Position numbers and translations under genes: made by a program | From: Phycisphaerae bacterium | GTDB lineage: Bacteria; Planctomycetota; Phycisphaerae; Sedimentisphaerales; Anaerohalosphaeraceae | Direction: 5' to 3' | Assembly: GCA_021736615.1 (NCBI GenBank) | Contig: JAIPFN010000123.1 | Location: 1 to 15,939 of the forward strand | Length of the DNA: 15,939 nt | The notes under the pieces: model-generated | What the model was told of the DNA's origin: nothing | The model's database searches: none | The model's input: the letters and a program-made list of their open reading frames with translations, nothing else | In this document: piece after piece, positions 5,503-12,557 of the stretch | How the letters are laid out: every line of letters begins with the position of its first letter | Numbering within the stretch: position 1 is the first letter of the stretch

Positions 5503-8500
5503 TTACGCCGAAGGCAGTTCTACATAGAAGGTCGTACCTTTTCCATACACCGATTCAAGCCGAATATCCCCATTGAGCCTTTGCAGGATACGCTTGACAA
5601 TAGTCAGCCCGATTCCCTGCCCTTCGACACCGTCGTTTGGATTTAACCTGTGAAACAGTTCGAATATTTTGCTCATGTGATTGTCAGATATCCCGATACC
5701 ATTATCCTCGATACGGTAAACAGACTTGCCGCCCTCGACACAACCGGAAATTTGTAAAACGAACTTGCGATCAAGACTTCGGTACTTGATCGCGTTATCG
5801 ATTAGATTCGTAAAAACTCTGCTTACCTGGTCGGCATCACCCATGCAATCGGGCAAATCGCCTATGTTGATCTCCGCGTGATTTTCATCCAACTGGAATT
5901 GCATGGATTTAAGCACTTCCTGCAATCGTTCTGTAATATTCAGCTTTTCAATATATATCTCTGAGGACCCCACCCTTGACACCGCCAGCAGACCATTTAG
6001 AAGAACCTTCATTTTGTCCGTGCTGGAGACAATAAACTCGACCGATTGGTGGACTTCCTCATTAAACAGCTTTTCCGCCTTCGCCTTGAAAGCTTCGTAC
6101 GTCATTTCTGTTTGCATCAAAGTCTTCAAATCATCCACGGCCTCCAAAAGCACCCCGCTGAAACCCTTAATATTCACCAGCGGCGACTTCAGGTCGTGAG
6201 AGACAGTATAGACTACGCTTTGAAGCTCTGAATTTTTAGCTTCCAAAGTCTTTAAAAGTTCTTCACGCTCAATTTCGCCTTTTTTACGTTCCGTAACATC
6301 ATGAAAGATTACCGCGAAATGACCCGCTTGCGGACTGTATGCCCTAACCTCATAATGCTTTGACAACACATGGCTGTAATTTTCAAAAAAGATCGAATTA
6401 CCACTAATCGCCACATCACCGTATTTCTCTATCCACTCAGGCTCGGTATCAGGCATAATCTCCAGTACGGTTTTGCCGACAATATCTTCAGCAGCAAGAC
6501 CGGTTAGCTTCTCAAATGCAGGATTAACATCGAGGAAACGATAATCGACCGGCTTACCATACGAGTCGCATATAATCTCATGCAGTGCCGCCCCGCTTGT
6601 CATTTCATTGAACAGACGCTTATATTTTATCTGGCTCTCCCTTAAGAGTTCTTCGGCCTTTTGACGTTCTGTAATATCCTGCGCAAAAGCAATATTATAT
6701 CCAACACCATCATACTCAAGATAGTTAACCGTCAGCTCCGCCGGATAGGTACTCTTGTCCTTGCGAACATGGACGGATTGAAATGTTAACTTCTTTTTGG
6801 TCTTAAGCTCCTGCCAATGCTTATCCCATATCTGACGAACATATTCCTGGTCGATATCACAAACGCTAAGCTTTAGAAGCTCTTGCCGACTAAATCCAAG
6901 CGAACTGCATGCCTGATCGTTAACATACGAAAAACAGGCGTCCTCAGTAATCCAGTACGCCTCAAATGCTGCCTTATCAACCGAAACCTGTGTCATATAC
7001 AACTGTTGGTTCGCCGCCCTCAACTGCTGGTCATTTGCCAGAAGCTGCTGATTGGCCGCACGTAACTGCTGCTCACTGGCAAGTAGTTTTTCCCGGGAAT
7101 TTTTCTTTTCTGTAATATCTCTGCCTACTCCCTGAAACTCCACTAACAAGCCGTCATCATCAAAGATCGCATGATTGGTCCAACTAATCCAGGCCGTTTC
7201 ACCGTTAGGCAGGCCCACCTGATACAGCCACTCCTTGACCGGGTCGTCACGAGTTAAGGACTTTAAATCTTCTTTAACAACATTCTTTTGATCTTCAAGA
7301 ACGAACTGCAAAAAAGTCTGGCCGATCAGTTCTTCCTTCTTTTTACCAAAATACCTGCAGTATGCGTCATTAACAAATGTCAACGTAAAATCCGACGAAC
7401 TACGGTAGATCAATTCCGTCTGGTCCTGAACTATCGCGCGATAAAGCTTGCGGCTTTCTTCAAGTTCTGCTGTTCGATTGGCAACAAGATTCCGGAGATG
7501 CCTGTTAATCAGATAACCTGAAAAACCTGCAACAAAAACACCGCCCAGGACTCCAAGCAAAACCAACAAATAATGATAATCAGCCTTCTGATCAGGGTCA
7601 TAAATAAAACCATCAAGGGAATAATCTCCATCCATCATACCAAGCTCAACATAAGTATCGGCGATCCGCTTCCATCGACCAGAATTGATGTGCCCAATCT
7701 CAACAAGGTCTGGAAGCATTAACTTATTAATGCATTTAAACTCATTAAGCATATACTCACGTGTACTTTTCGATTTATAGTTATTCTGTATAACATCCAT
7801 GATCTCTTCAGGATTTTTCATTGCATATTCCCATCCTCGCAATGATGCCCGACGAAAAGCTCTGACGCGTTCAGGATGTTCGGAGAGTTCCTTTTCCGAA
7901 GTAAACAAACAATCCCCGTAGAAATCAACTCCATATTTGATCGGCTTGAGTATTATACTTTCTATTCCTCGTTTTTTTAATTCTAACGGCTGGTCGGTAA
8001 TATAAGCGTGAATAGCATCTACCTTACCGTCTATTAAATCATTTATGTCCCATGACAATTCCATGATTTTTAAACTATCGAGATCAACCCCTTCGCTGAT
8101 AAGCATAGCCCGAAGTTCAGCAGAACTGTCTAATCGCCACATCACTTTTCTTCCTGACAGATCTTGCGGTGAATGAATATTAGAGTCGGCTCTTGCAAGA
8201 ATTATCTGAGGCGAATGCTGGAATATTACCGCCAGCACCACAACCGGCTTACCCTGATTGCGGGCAATCAGAAGCTCAGGCATCTCAACACCATACTCTG
8301 CGCGGCCGGAGACTACTTCGTCTATAAAATTCATTCCCGGATGACCCTCTGCAATCGTCACATCAAGCCCGGCATCGCGGTAAAAACCTTTCTCTACAGC
8401 TGCATAATAACCGGCAAAATTAAACTGATGAAGCCATTTCAGTTGAAGACGAACTTTTTCGAGTTTGGCGGGTGATTTTTCCTCAGCGGACGCCAAGGGT

Positions 8501-8547
8501 GATAAAGCGATGATTGTCAATAAAACAAAGACCAGAGGTTTTTTCAT
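5503..8547 (-). CDS. NMT1/THI5-type sensor histidine kinase with three PAS domains
   Basis: This 1014-residue membrane sensor kinase has a signal peptide (1-21), a periplasmic NMT1/THI5-like (SsuA-type) solute-binding domain at about 30-305 (VRLQLKWLHQFNFAGYYAA, GHPGMNFIDEVVSG) and a transmembrane helix at about 326-347. Three PAS domains follow (about 367-480, 523-628 and 643-755), two ending in DITE. The HisKA domain has phospho-acceptor His784 in VSHDLKSP; the HATPase domain has NLIDNAIKY (914-922), DNGIGI (948-953) and GQGIGLTIV (976-984). Between PAS1 and PAS2, residues 493-520 are four heptads (QQLRAAN, QQLLAND, QQLRAAN, QQLYMTQ), a coiled-coil linker. No receiver domain is attached and no response regulator is adjacent, so it is an orphan kinase. 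The ligand may be a thiamine-pyrimidine-like or sulfonate-type small molecule, but the fold does not fix it. On the minus strand AAGGA precedes the ATG at 8-base spacing. Confidence 0.9.
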   Translation of the reverse strand: MKKPLVFVLLTIIALSPLASAEEKSPAKLEKVRLQLKWLHQFNFAGYYAAVEKGFYRDAGLDVTIAEGHPGMNFIDEVVSGRAEYGVEMPELLIARNQGKPVVVLAVIFQHSPQIILARADSNIHSPQDLSGRKVMWRLDSSAELRAMLISEGVDLDSLKIMELSWDINDLIDGKVDAIHAYITDQPLELKKRGIESIILKPIKYGVDFYGDCLFTSEKELSEHPERVRAFRRASLRGWEYAMKNPEEIMDVIQNNYKSKSTREYMLNEFKCINKLMLPDLVEIGHINSGRWKRIADTYVELGMMDGDYSLDGFIYDPDQKADYHYLLVLLGVLGGVFVAGFSGYLINRHLRNLVANRTAELEESRKLYRAIVQDQTELIYRSSSDFTLTFVNDAYCRYFGKKKEELIGQTFLQFVLEDQKNVVKEDLKSLTRDDPVKEWLYQVGLPNGETAWISWTNHAIFDDDGLLVEFQGVGRDITEKKNSREKLLASEQQLRAANQQLLANDQQLRAANQQLYMTQVSVDKAAFEAYWITEDACFSYVNDQACSSLGFSRQELLKLSVCDIDQEYVRQIWDKHWQELKTKKKLTFQSVHVRKDKSTYPAELTVNYLEYDGVGYNIAFAQDITERQKAEELLRESQIKYKRLFNEMTSGAALHEIICDSYGKPVDYRFLDVNPAFEKLTGLAAEDIVGKTVLEIMPDTEPEWIEKYGDVAISGNSIFFENYSHVLSKHYEVRAYSPQAGHFAVIFHDVTERKKGEIEREELLKTLEAKNSELQSVVYTVSHDLKSPLVNIKGFSGVLLEAVDDLKTLMQTEMTYEAFKAKAEKLFNEEVHQSVEFIVSSTDKMKVLLNGLLAVSRVGSSEIYIEKLNITERLQEVLKSMQFQLDENHAEINIGDLPDCMGDADQVSRVFTNLIDNAIKYRSLDRKFVLQISGCVEGGKSVYRIEDNGIGISDNHMSKIFELFHRLNPNDGVEGQGIGLTIVKRILQRLNGDIRLESVYGKGTTFYVELPSA

Positions 8548-8890
8548 TATGCTAATCCTTGATTCCTACAGCAGCCAATACTGATACTGAAAACAAATCA
8601 GACAATAAGACCGATCATTATTCAAAAACCACACTTTGAGCATAATACGAGCCAAAATAAAAAACAATACCATGTATACTTGATATTATAAATTCGAAAA
8701 GCCGGTTCATCAACAATAAAATATTTTTTTTATAGACAAATTAAATACACAACATGTGCCCTTTGCCGGCAATAAAATAATATCTGTCAATCATATTACT
8801 TCTCAACTAACCAATTAAACCTGCCGATTTAATACATATGAAAATTGGGGAGATTCCTTTCCTTAGACTTATTAAACGGGGGATCAATAA
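8548..8890. other. 343-base AT-rich divergent spacer, no gene seen
   Basis: The spacer separates the divergent kinase and prepilin genes. It is clearly more AT-rich than the flanking coding DNA, with A/T runs near 8700-8750. TATAAT-like hexamers occur on the minus strand around 8685-8692, and near 8651 as TATTAT, but no convincing -35/-10 pair stands out. GGGGGA just before 8891 is the ribosome binding site of the first prepilin gene. No reading frame, tRNA or repeat is recognised. Confidence 0.5.
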
Positions 8891-9340
8891 ATGCTATACC
8901 GTACAAAAAAGGGTTTTACTCTTATTGACGTAATCATTTCGGTGGTGATTTTGATCGTCGCTATCAGCGGGGCAATACAGTTCAGATACCATGCGGCCAT
9001 CCAGACAAGAAAAGCAAATATGCGCACCTCCGCTGCCGAGCTTGCGCTCATGCTCGTCGAGACATGGCGCGGAGTTGACGGCGATGACGCTTTCGACGCA
9101 ATAGACCACTACGCTCCGGAGCTGACCGTAACTTCGTCGGCCGGTCCTTCCATGCCGTCCGGGTATAATTGGCTCGGAAGTTACGCGATAGAATGGAACG
9201 ATTACGATTACACGGCAACTCTGTCGTCAAGAAACATCGGCGGCGGCCTTAAAGCTCTCAACGTCATAGTCGCCTGGCCGTACGGCAATAGCAATGCTGA
9301 CAAAGAATACAGGATAACGTCTTATGCGGATACAAATTAG
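8891..9340 (+). CDS. Prepilin-like protein with Asp at position +5
   Basis: This 149-residue type IV prepilin/pseudopilin-like protein has a short basic leader (MLYRTKKG) and a prepilin peptidase site after Gly8. The mature end FTLIDVIISVVILIVAI forms the usual hydrophobic N-terminal helix. The conserved Glu at mature position +5 is Asp13 here, a conservative but uncommon change. The remainder is a small, probably beta-rich periplasmic domain that I do not recognise. The ATG at 8891 follows a GGGGGA site. The next gene overlaps its end by 17 bases, so the two are translationally coupled. The position suggests a minor pilin or GspI/GspH-like pseudopilin, but no secretion ATPase, platform protein or secretin is in the window to prove the system type. 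Confidence 0.8.
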   Translation: MLYRTKKGFTLIDVIISVVILIVAISGAIQFRYHAAIQTRKANMRTSAAELALMLVETWRGVDGDDAFDAIDHYAPELTVTSSAGPSMPSGYNWLGSYAIEWNDYDYTATLSSRNIGGGLKALNVIVAWPYGNSNADKEYRITSYADTN

Positions 9341-9845
9341 AAATGCCGGAACCGGTAACAGAAAAAAATCCGCCTTTACATTGATTGAGCTTATGGTAAC
9401 GCTATTGATCTCGGCGATCATAATATCTGCGGTGGGCGTGATGGTCTCTGACTCGAGCGGATGGTTTTCCGACAGCTACGAAAAGATATATTCTCAGCCT
9501 GCCGTCGAAAGTCTGCTCGCCAGAAAAACTTTCGAGGCGGTCATACGTCAATCGTCTGACATCGGCCTTGAGATCAGCCCTGACGGAAGTTCTGCCGAGA
9601 TATACTATTACAGTTCGCCGGCTAACCCGCTTGACAGCTATGCCCGGTTTTACGTCACCGGCACCGACCTCATTTTGGAGAAAGGTTCTATAAGCCCGTC
9701 GGCAACAACTTCCACAGAAACAGTATGCCGAAACGTATCGCAATGCACTTTCAAAGCAGCGGGCTCTTCCGTGCAGATGATACTGATTTTAGACGATGGA
9801 AAGAACAAACAAGGATCGGTAACCTCAGCGATCCTGCACAATTAA
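9324..9845 (+). CDS. Prepilin-like protein, GspJ/minor-pilin type
   Basis: This 173-residue protein has a basic leader, a prepilin signature KKSAFTLIELMVTLLIS and the expected Glu22 at mature position +5. The residue before the cleavage site is Ala17 rather than the usual Gly. The hydrophobic helix continues to about residue 42. The C-terminal part, with alternating polar and hydrophobic strands, suggests a minor pseudopilin, closest in outline to GspJ. It overlaps the preceding prepilin gene by 17 bases; AGGAT (9310-9314) lies about 9 bases before the ATG. A hairpin-bracketed heptamer element begins just 2 bases after its stop codon. It probably works with the neighbouring prepilin and PilX-like proteins as a minor-pilin complex at the inner membrane. 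Confidence 0.8.
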   Translation: MRIQIRNAGTGNRKKSAFTLIELMVTLLISAIIISAVGVMVSDSSGWFSDSYEKIYSQPAVESLLARKTFEAVIRQSSDIGLEISPDGSSAEIYYYSSPANPLDSYARFYVTGTDLILEKGSISPSATTSTETVCRNVSQCTFKAAGSSVQMILILDDGKNKQGSVTSAILHN

Positions 9846-9847
9846 CT

Positions 9848-9928
9848 CAAACTGACCGAATCGGTCAGTTTGCAGGGTTTAGGGGTTAGGGGTTAGAGGT
9901 TAGGGAATGATTCGGCCAAAAGGCCGAG
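9848..9928 (+). repeat. Hairpin-bracketed heptamer element, copy 2 (G-rich)
   Basis: Hairpin A is perfect here: CAAACTGACCG (9848-9858) and CGGTCAGTTTG (9862-9872), with a 3-base loop. The heptamers are GGGTTTA (9875-9881), GGGGTTA (9882-9888), GGGGTTA (9889-9895), GAGGTTA (9896-9902) and a partial GGGAATG (9903-9909). Hairpin B has TTCGGCC (9911-9917) and GGCCGAG (9922-9928) with loop AAAA. The spacing from A to the TCGGCC core of B is 39 bases. The G-runs satisfy a loose G-quadruplex pattern on the coding strand. Confidence 0.85.
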
Positions 9929-9976
9929 GTTATTTTTATATAAAAAAATCCGAAGCGCAAGCTCAGGAATAAAACC

Positions 9977-11212
9977 ATGAAAATTCAAAATAAACTGCGG
10001 GACATAAAAATGAACAGAAAAAACAAAAACAGAAATTCAGGTTTCGCGATGGCGATGGTACTTTCGGTAATCGTACTGCTGCTTTTGCTCGGCGGAAGTT
10101 TACTCGGCCTTTCACAAAACGCGGAAATAGCATCGATCAGACGTTCACAGGAAATCGCCGCGAAATGCGCCGCAGACGCAGGGATGACAAAAGTGATGTC
10201 CGATCTGAAGACCGCCTACGAGACTGGAACTCTGGACTTGAACAACCTGCCGTCGGAGTTCGCAGTAGATATCGAAAACTTCGACGCAAACTTCGGATAT
10301 ATAGTCTATCTGGACTCAACGGGAAATATTATGATCGACAGTACAGGATCAGCAGGACCATCCGACAAAACAGTTCACTGCAGAGTCGATGTTTACTCAA
10401 GCCGATTCGAATACACACTTTTCGCAGACAACTTTGATATCCAAAACAACGCTTACATCGACGGGTACAATTCCGACTTTGGACCTTACGGCGGAATAAA
10501 TGTTTGCAGTATTTCAATAGGAACAAACAACACCGAAAACAACGCAATAGAACTTGATAATAACGGCTATATCAATGGAGATATTTTCGTCGGACCAGGC
10601 AGTGACCCTTCCAAAGTAATCAACGGAGGTAAGCACTTTGATGTAACCGGGGAGATTTCAGCAGCTGAGGAAGAAAAGAACACACCCATAGTCGCCCCGC
10701 CTTCACTGGATTACAAAGGATCGAGCCCGTCAGGAACCGTAACCGAAAACGGCAGATATAGCGAGATCGTAATGGGCAACGGAGAAACCGTAACTATCGA
10801 TGGCGAGATAACCCTTCGCATCGAAGGTAATGTAGAACTGGACAACAATGCTGAAATCGAAATCACAGAAGGCTCATCACTGACTCTTTTTATTGACGGC
10901 ACTTTCAAAATGTCCAACGGAGGAAAGATAAACAACATCACCCAGAAACCGCCTCACTGTATAATATTCAGCACGGCAACCAGCGAAGTTGAGTACTGTT
11001 TTGACAATATCGGCGTGTTTTACGGAGCACTCTACGCCCCAAACGCGAAAGTTGAGATCAAGAATAACGCAATAATATACGGAGCGATCCTGGGCAAAGA
11101 ACTGCAAATCGACAATTCCACAGAGATATATGGAGACAAAGCACTTTTAAATTTAAAAGGGACATTCAACGATCCAGACACTACACTGGTGAAAGGAAAG
11201 TGGTGGGAATGA
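9977..11212 (+). CDS. PilX-like prepilin with large beta-repeat domain
   Basis: This 411-residue protein has a prepilin-like N-terminus: a basic leader, then SGFAMAMVLSVIVLLLLLGG, with a candidate cleavage after Gly22. It lacks the +5 Glu, as do PilX-type and GspK-type minor pilins. After a helical region to about residue 90 comes a long beta-rich C-terminal part with recurring motifs such as IQNNAYIDG, ELDNNGYINGD, NVELDNNAEIEI and VEIKNNAIIYGAILG. This pattern resembles a right-handed beta-solenoid of the kind attached to PilX-like proteins (DUF7305-type, from memory). Two in-frame starts have ribosome binding sites: 9977 (AGGAA) and 10010 (CGGGA). The latter gives a leader of normal length, MNRKNKNRNSG. 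It lies on the same strand as the two prepilins but is separated from them by the copy 2 repeat element. Confidence 0.75.
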   Translation: MKIQNKLRDIKMNRKNKNRNSGFAMAMVLSVIVLLLLLGGSLLGLSQNAEIASIRRSQEIAAKCAADAGMTKVMSDLKTAYETGTLDLNNLPSEFAVDIENFDANFGYIVYLDSTGNIMIDSTGSAGPSDKTVHCRVDVYSSRFEYTLFADNFDIQNNAYIDGYNSDFGPYGGINVCSISIGTNNTENNAIELDNNGYINGDIFVGPGSDPSKVINGGKHFDVTGEISAAEEEKNTPIVAPPSLDYKGSSPSGTVTENGRYSEIVMGNGETVTIDGEITLRIEGNVELDNNAEIEITEGSSLTLFIDGTFKMSNGGKINNITQKPPHCIIFSTATSEVEYCFDNIGVFYGALYAPNAKVEIKNNAIIYGAILGKELQIDNSTEIYGDKALLNLKGTFNDPDTTLVKGKWWE

Positions 11213-11280
11213 TCTTTTTTTGGATTTTTTATATTTTTTTAGTGGCATGCGCCTTTTTTTGGTGTAAATTATAATATAGT
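11213..11280 (+). terminator. T-rich tract after the PilX-like gene, possible terminator
   Basis: Several T-runs follow the stop codon (T7 soon after 11213, and later T6-T7 runs). The last T7 (11254-11260) follows a very short stem, GGC/GCC around loop ATGC. The stem is too weak to be a convincing intrinsic terminator. The TATAAT at 11270-11275 could instead be a -10 box for the downstream gene. Confidence 0.3.
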
Positions 11281-11281
11281 T

Positions 11282-11358
11282 TCGGCCTTGGGCCGATTCC
11301 TTAATTAGTAATTCGTAATTAGTAATTTCTAATTCCAAACTGACCGCAGGGCAGTTTG
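11282..11358 (-). repeat. Hairpin-bracketed heptamer element, copy 3 (inverted)
   Basis: Read on the minus strand, hairpin A comes first: CAAACTG (11358-11352) pairs with CAGTTTG (11342-11336), with one internal mismatch and a 3-base loop. The heptamers GAATTAG, AAATTAC, TAATTAC, GAATTAC and TAATTAA (11335-11301) follow. Hairpin B is TCGGCC / GGCCGA (11296-11282) with a 3-base loop. The inner spacing is 39 bases. Its heptamer consensus GAATTAC equals that of copy 1 in the same relative orientation, so the whole module is inverted relative to copies 1 and 2. Confidence 0.85.
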
Positions 11359-11448
11359 ATCACAGTACTCGGTTCGGGGACGGCGAATACGTTTGAGACA
11401 CTTTTATTAAGTAACATTTCAGGTTATTTTAAGAAAGAGAGGTTTTTC

Positions 11449-12540
11449 ATGTTTTCGTCTCGTTTATTGCCGGTCATTTGCATCGTTCTTCTGCTCACTT
11501 GTTTTTCCCATGCAGGTCTTATCGGCAGTTCCTATCCCGACGGCAAAGTTACCGAAATCATGAAGGTTGACGGCGGCGGCGATTTTCGCTGCAGAATATC
11601 CGGCAAGTCCCTCATCGCCGGTGCCCGCCTGAGAGTTCATGTACGCGGCGCAGATTCAATCTCAAATGCTGATGAGGCCAAAGCTTTTACCGAGGCCGCG
11701 TTTAAGGAAGCCAAGGTAATCCGGCTGACAAATGTTCGGCTGCGGAATTATTTTCGCGTCATAGCCGACGTCGATATCGACGGAAAGGACCTCGCCGATC
11801 AACTGGTCAAACAGGGCTTTGCAAAATCTGTCAAACCAGCCGCTCATGATACCGGCTCGATTAAGACAGACTCTTATTTGTCCGTGCCTAAAACCACCGC
11901 GCAAGGCACTACCCAACCGACCGGAACAAGTTTCGTCGGCAGAAAGGTCATGGCTTTACGCAAAAAAGCTATGACGAATTCTCAAATTACAAATTCAATG
12001 AACAGCTCACCCGTTGTCCTGGGCGGCGAAGGTTTTCAGCCGGACATGACTTTCGAGGAAGCTATCGACAAGATACGAAACTCTTTCAGCCCGGAACTGC
12101 CAATCGTAGTTCTATGGCCGGAGATCGAACGGAATTGTTTTGTCGAGCGGGACACGCCTATCGGCATTGAATGGAACGGAAAGATTACGGCCGGAAAGGG
12201 ACTGGAGCTATTGCTTATGTCAGTCGCCCAGAGCGGTGGAGCGGGCTTACAGTATTATGTCGACGGCGGGATCGTCACTATCGCCTCGAACAATATTAAA
12301 TTCGACAAACCCGTCATCCGCGTTTACAACGTAGCGGAACTGACATCCGTTTCGCCGGCAATGAACCGGGGGTACGGCAATCAAGGCGGATATGGCAATC
12401 AGGGAATGTACGGCAATCAAGGCATGTATGGAAATCAGGGCGGATACGGAAACCAAGGCATGTACGGAAATACACGAAACAACAGAGACAACAGAAGCAA
12501 TCGAAACAGCAGAAACAGACCCTTCTCAGGGGGAAGGTAA
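11449..12540 (+). CDS. Secreted SNase-fold protein with YGNQ repeat tail
   Basis: This 363-residue exported protein has a signal peptide (MFSSRLLPVICIVLLLTCFSHA, about 1-22). Residues 32-130 resemble a degenerate staphylococcal-nuclease (OB-fold) domain: RLRVHVRGADS matches the active-site strand and loop, and YFRVIADVDIDGKDLADQLVKQGFAK matches its C-terminal half. Arginines matching Arg35 and Arg87 seem kept, but the acidic residues matching Asp40 and Glu43 are Gly and Ser, so nuclease activity is doubtful. Residues about 185-285 (TFEEAIDKIRNSF, IVVLWPEIE, GIEWNGKITAGKGLELLL, YYVDGGIVTIAS) resemble the short secretin/TonB N-terminal (STN-like) fold. The tail holds six YGNQG-type repeats (from residue 309) and then an Asn/Arg-rich end. 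I chose the ATG at 11449 because it follows AGAGAGG at 6-base spacing and begins a clean signal peptide; an upstream TTG at 11356 lies inside the repeat element. Confidence 0.7.
   Translation: MFSSRLLPVICIVLLLTCFSHAGLIGSSYPDGKVTEIMKVDGGGDFRCRISGKSLIAGARLRVHVRGADSISNADEAKAFTEAAFKEAKVIRLTNVRLRNYFRVIADVDIDGKDLADQLVKQGFAKSVKPAAHDTGSIKTDSYLSVPKTTAQGTTQPTGTSFVGRKVMALRKKAMTNSQITNSMNSSPVVLGGEGFQPDMTFEEAIDKIRNSFSPELPIVVLWPEIERNCFVERDTPIGIEWNGKITAGKGLELLLMSVAQSGGAGLQYYVDGGIVTIASNNIKFDKPVIRVYNVAELTSVSPAMNRGYGNQGGYGNQGMYGNQGMYGNQGGYGNQGMYGNTRNNRDNRSNRNSRNRPFSGGR
11976..11996 (+). repeat. Short in-frame heptamer run inside the SNase-like gene
   Basis: GAATTCT (11976-11982), CAAATTA (11983-11989) and CAAATTC (11990-11996) are three degenerate 7-base units coding part of the Asn/Ser/Thr linker TNSQITNS. 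They resemble the AATT-type heptamers of the intergenic arrays. Three diverged units could be chance in an AT-rich linker. Confidence 0.3.
12373..12473 (+). repeat. 18-base coding repeat encoding YGNQGG/YGNQGM
   Basis: Five complete 18-base units (12373-12462) and a partial sixth (12463-12473) encode Tyr-Gly-Asn-Gln-Gly-(Gly/Met). Units 1, 3 and 5 use TAC for Tyr and CAA for Gln; units 2 and 4 use TAT and CAG. That alternation points to expansion as a 36-base dimer. Confidence 0.85.
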
Positions 12541-12557
12541 TTATCTAAGCGTCCTGC

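Noticed and set aside
11356..11448. TTG-initiated N-terminal extension of the SNase-like protein
   Set aside because: The TTG lies inside hairpin A of the copy 3 element and has no ribosome binding site. The ATG at 11449 has a good site and begins a clean signal peptide.
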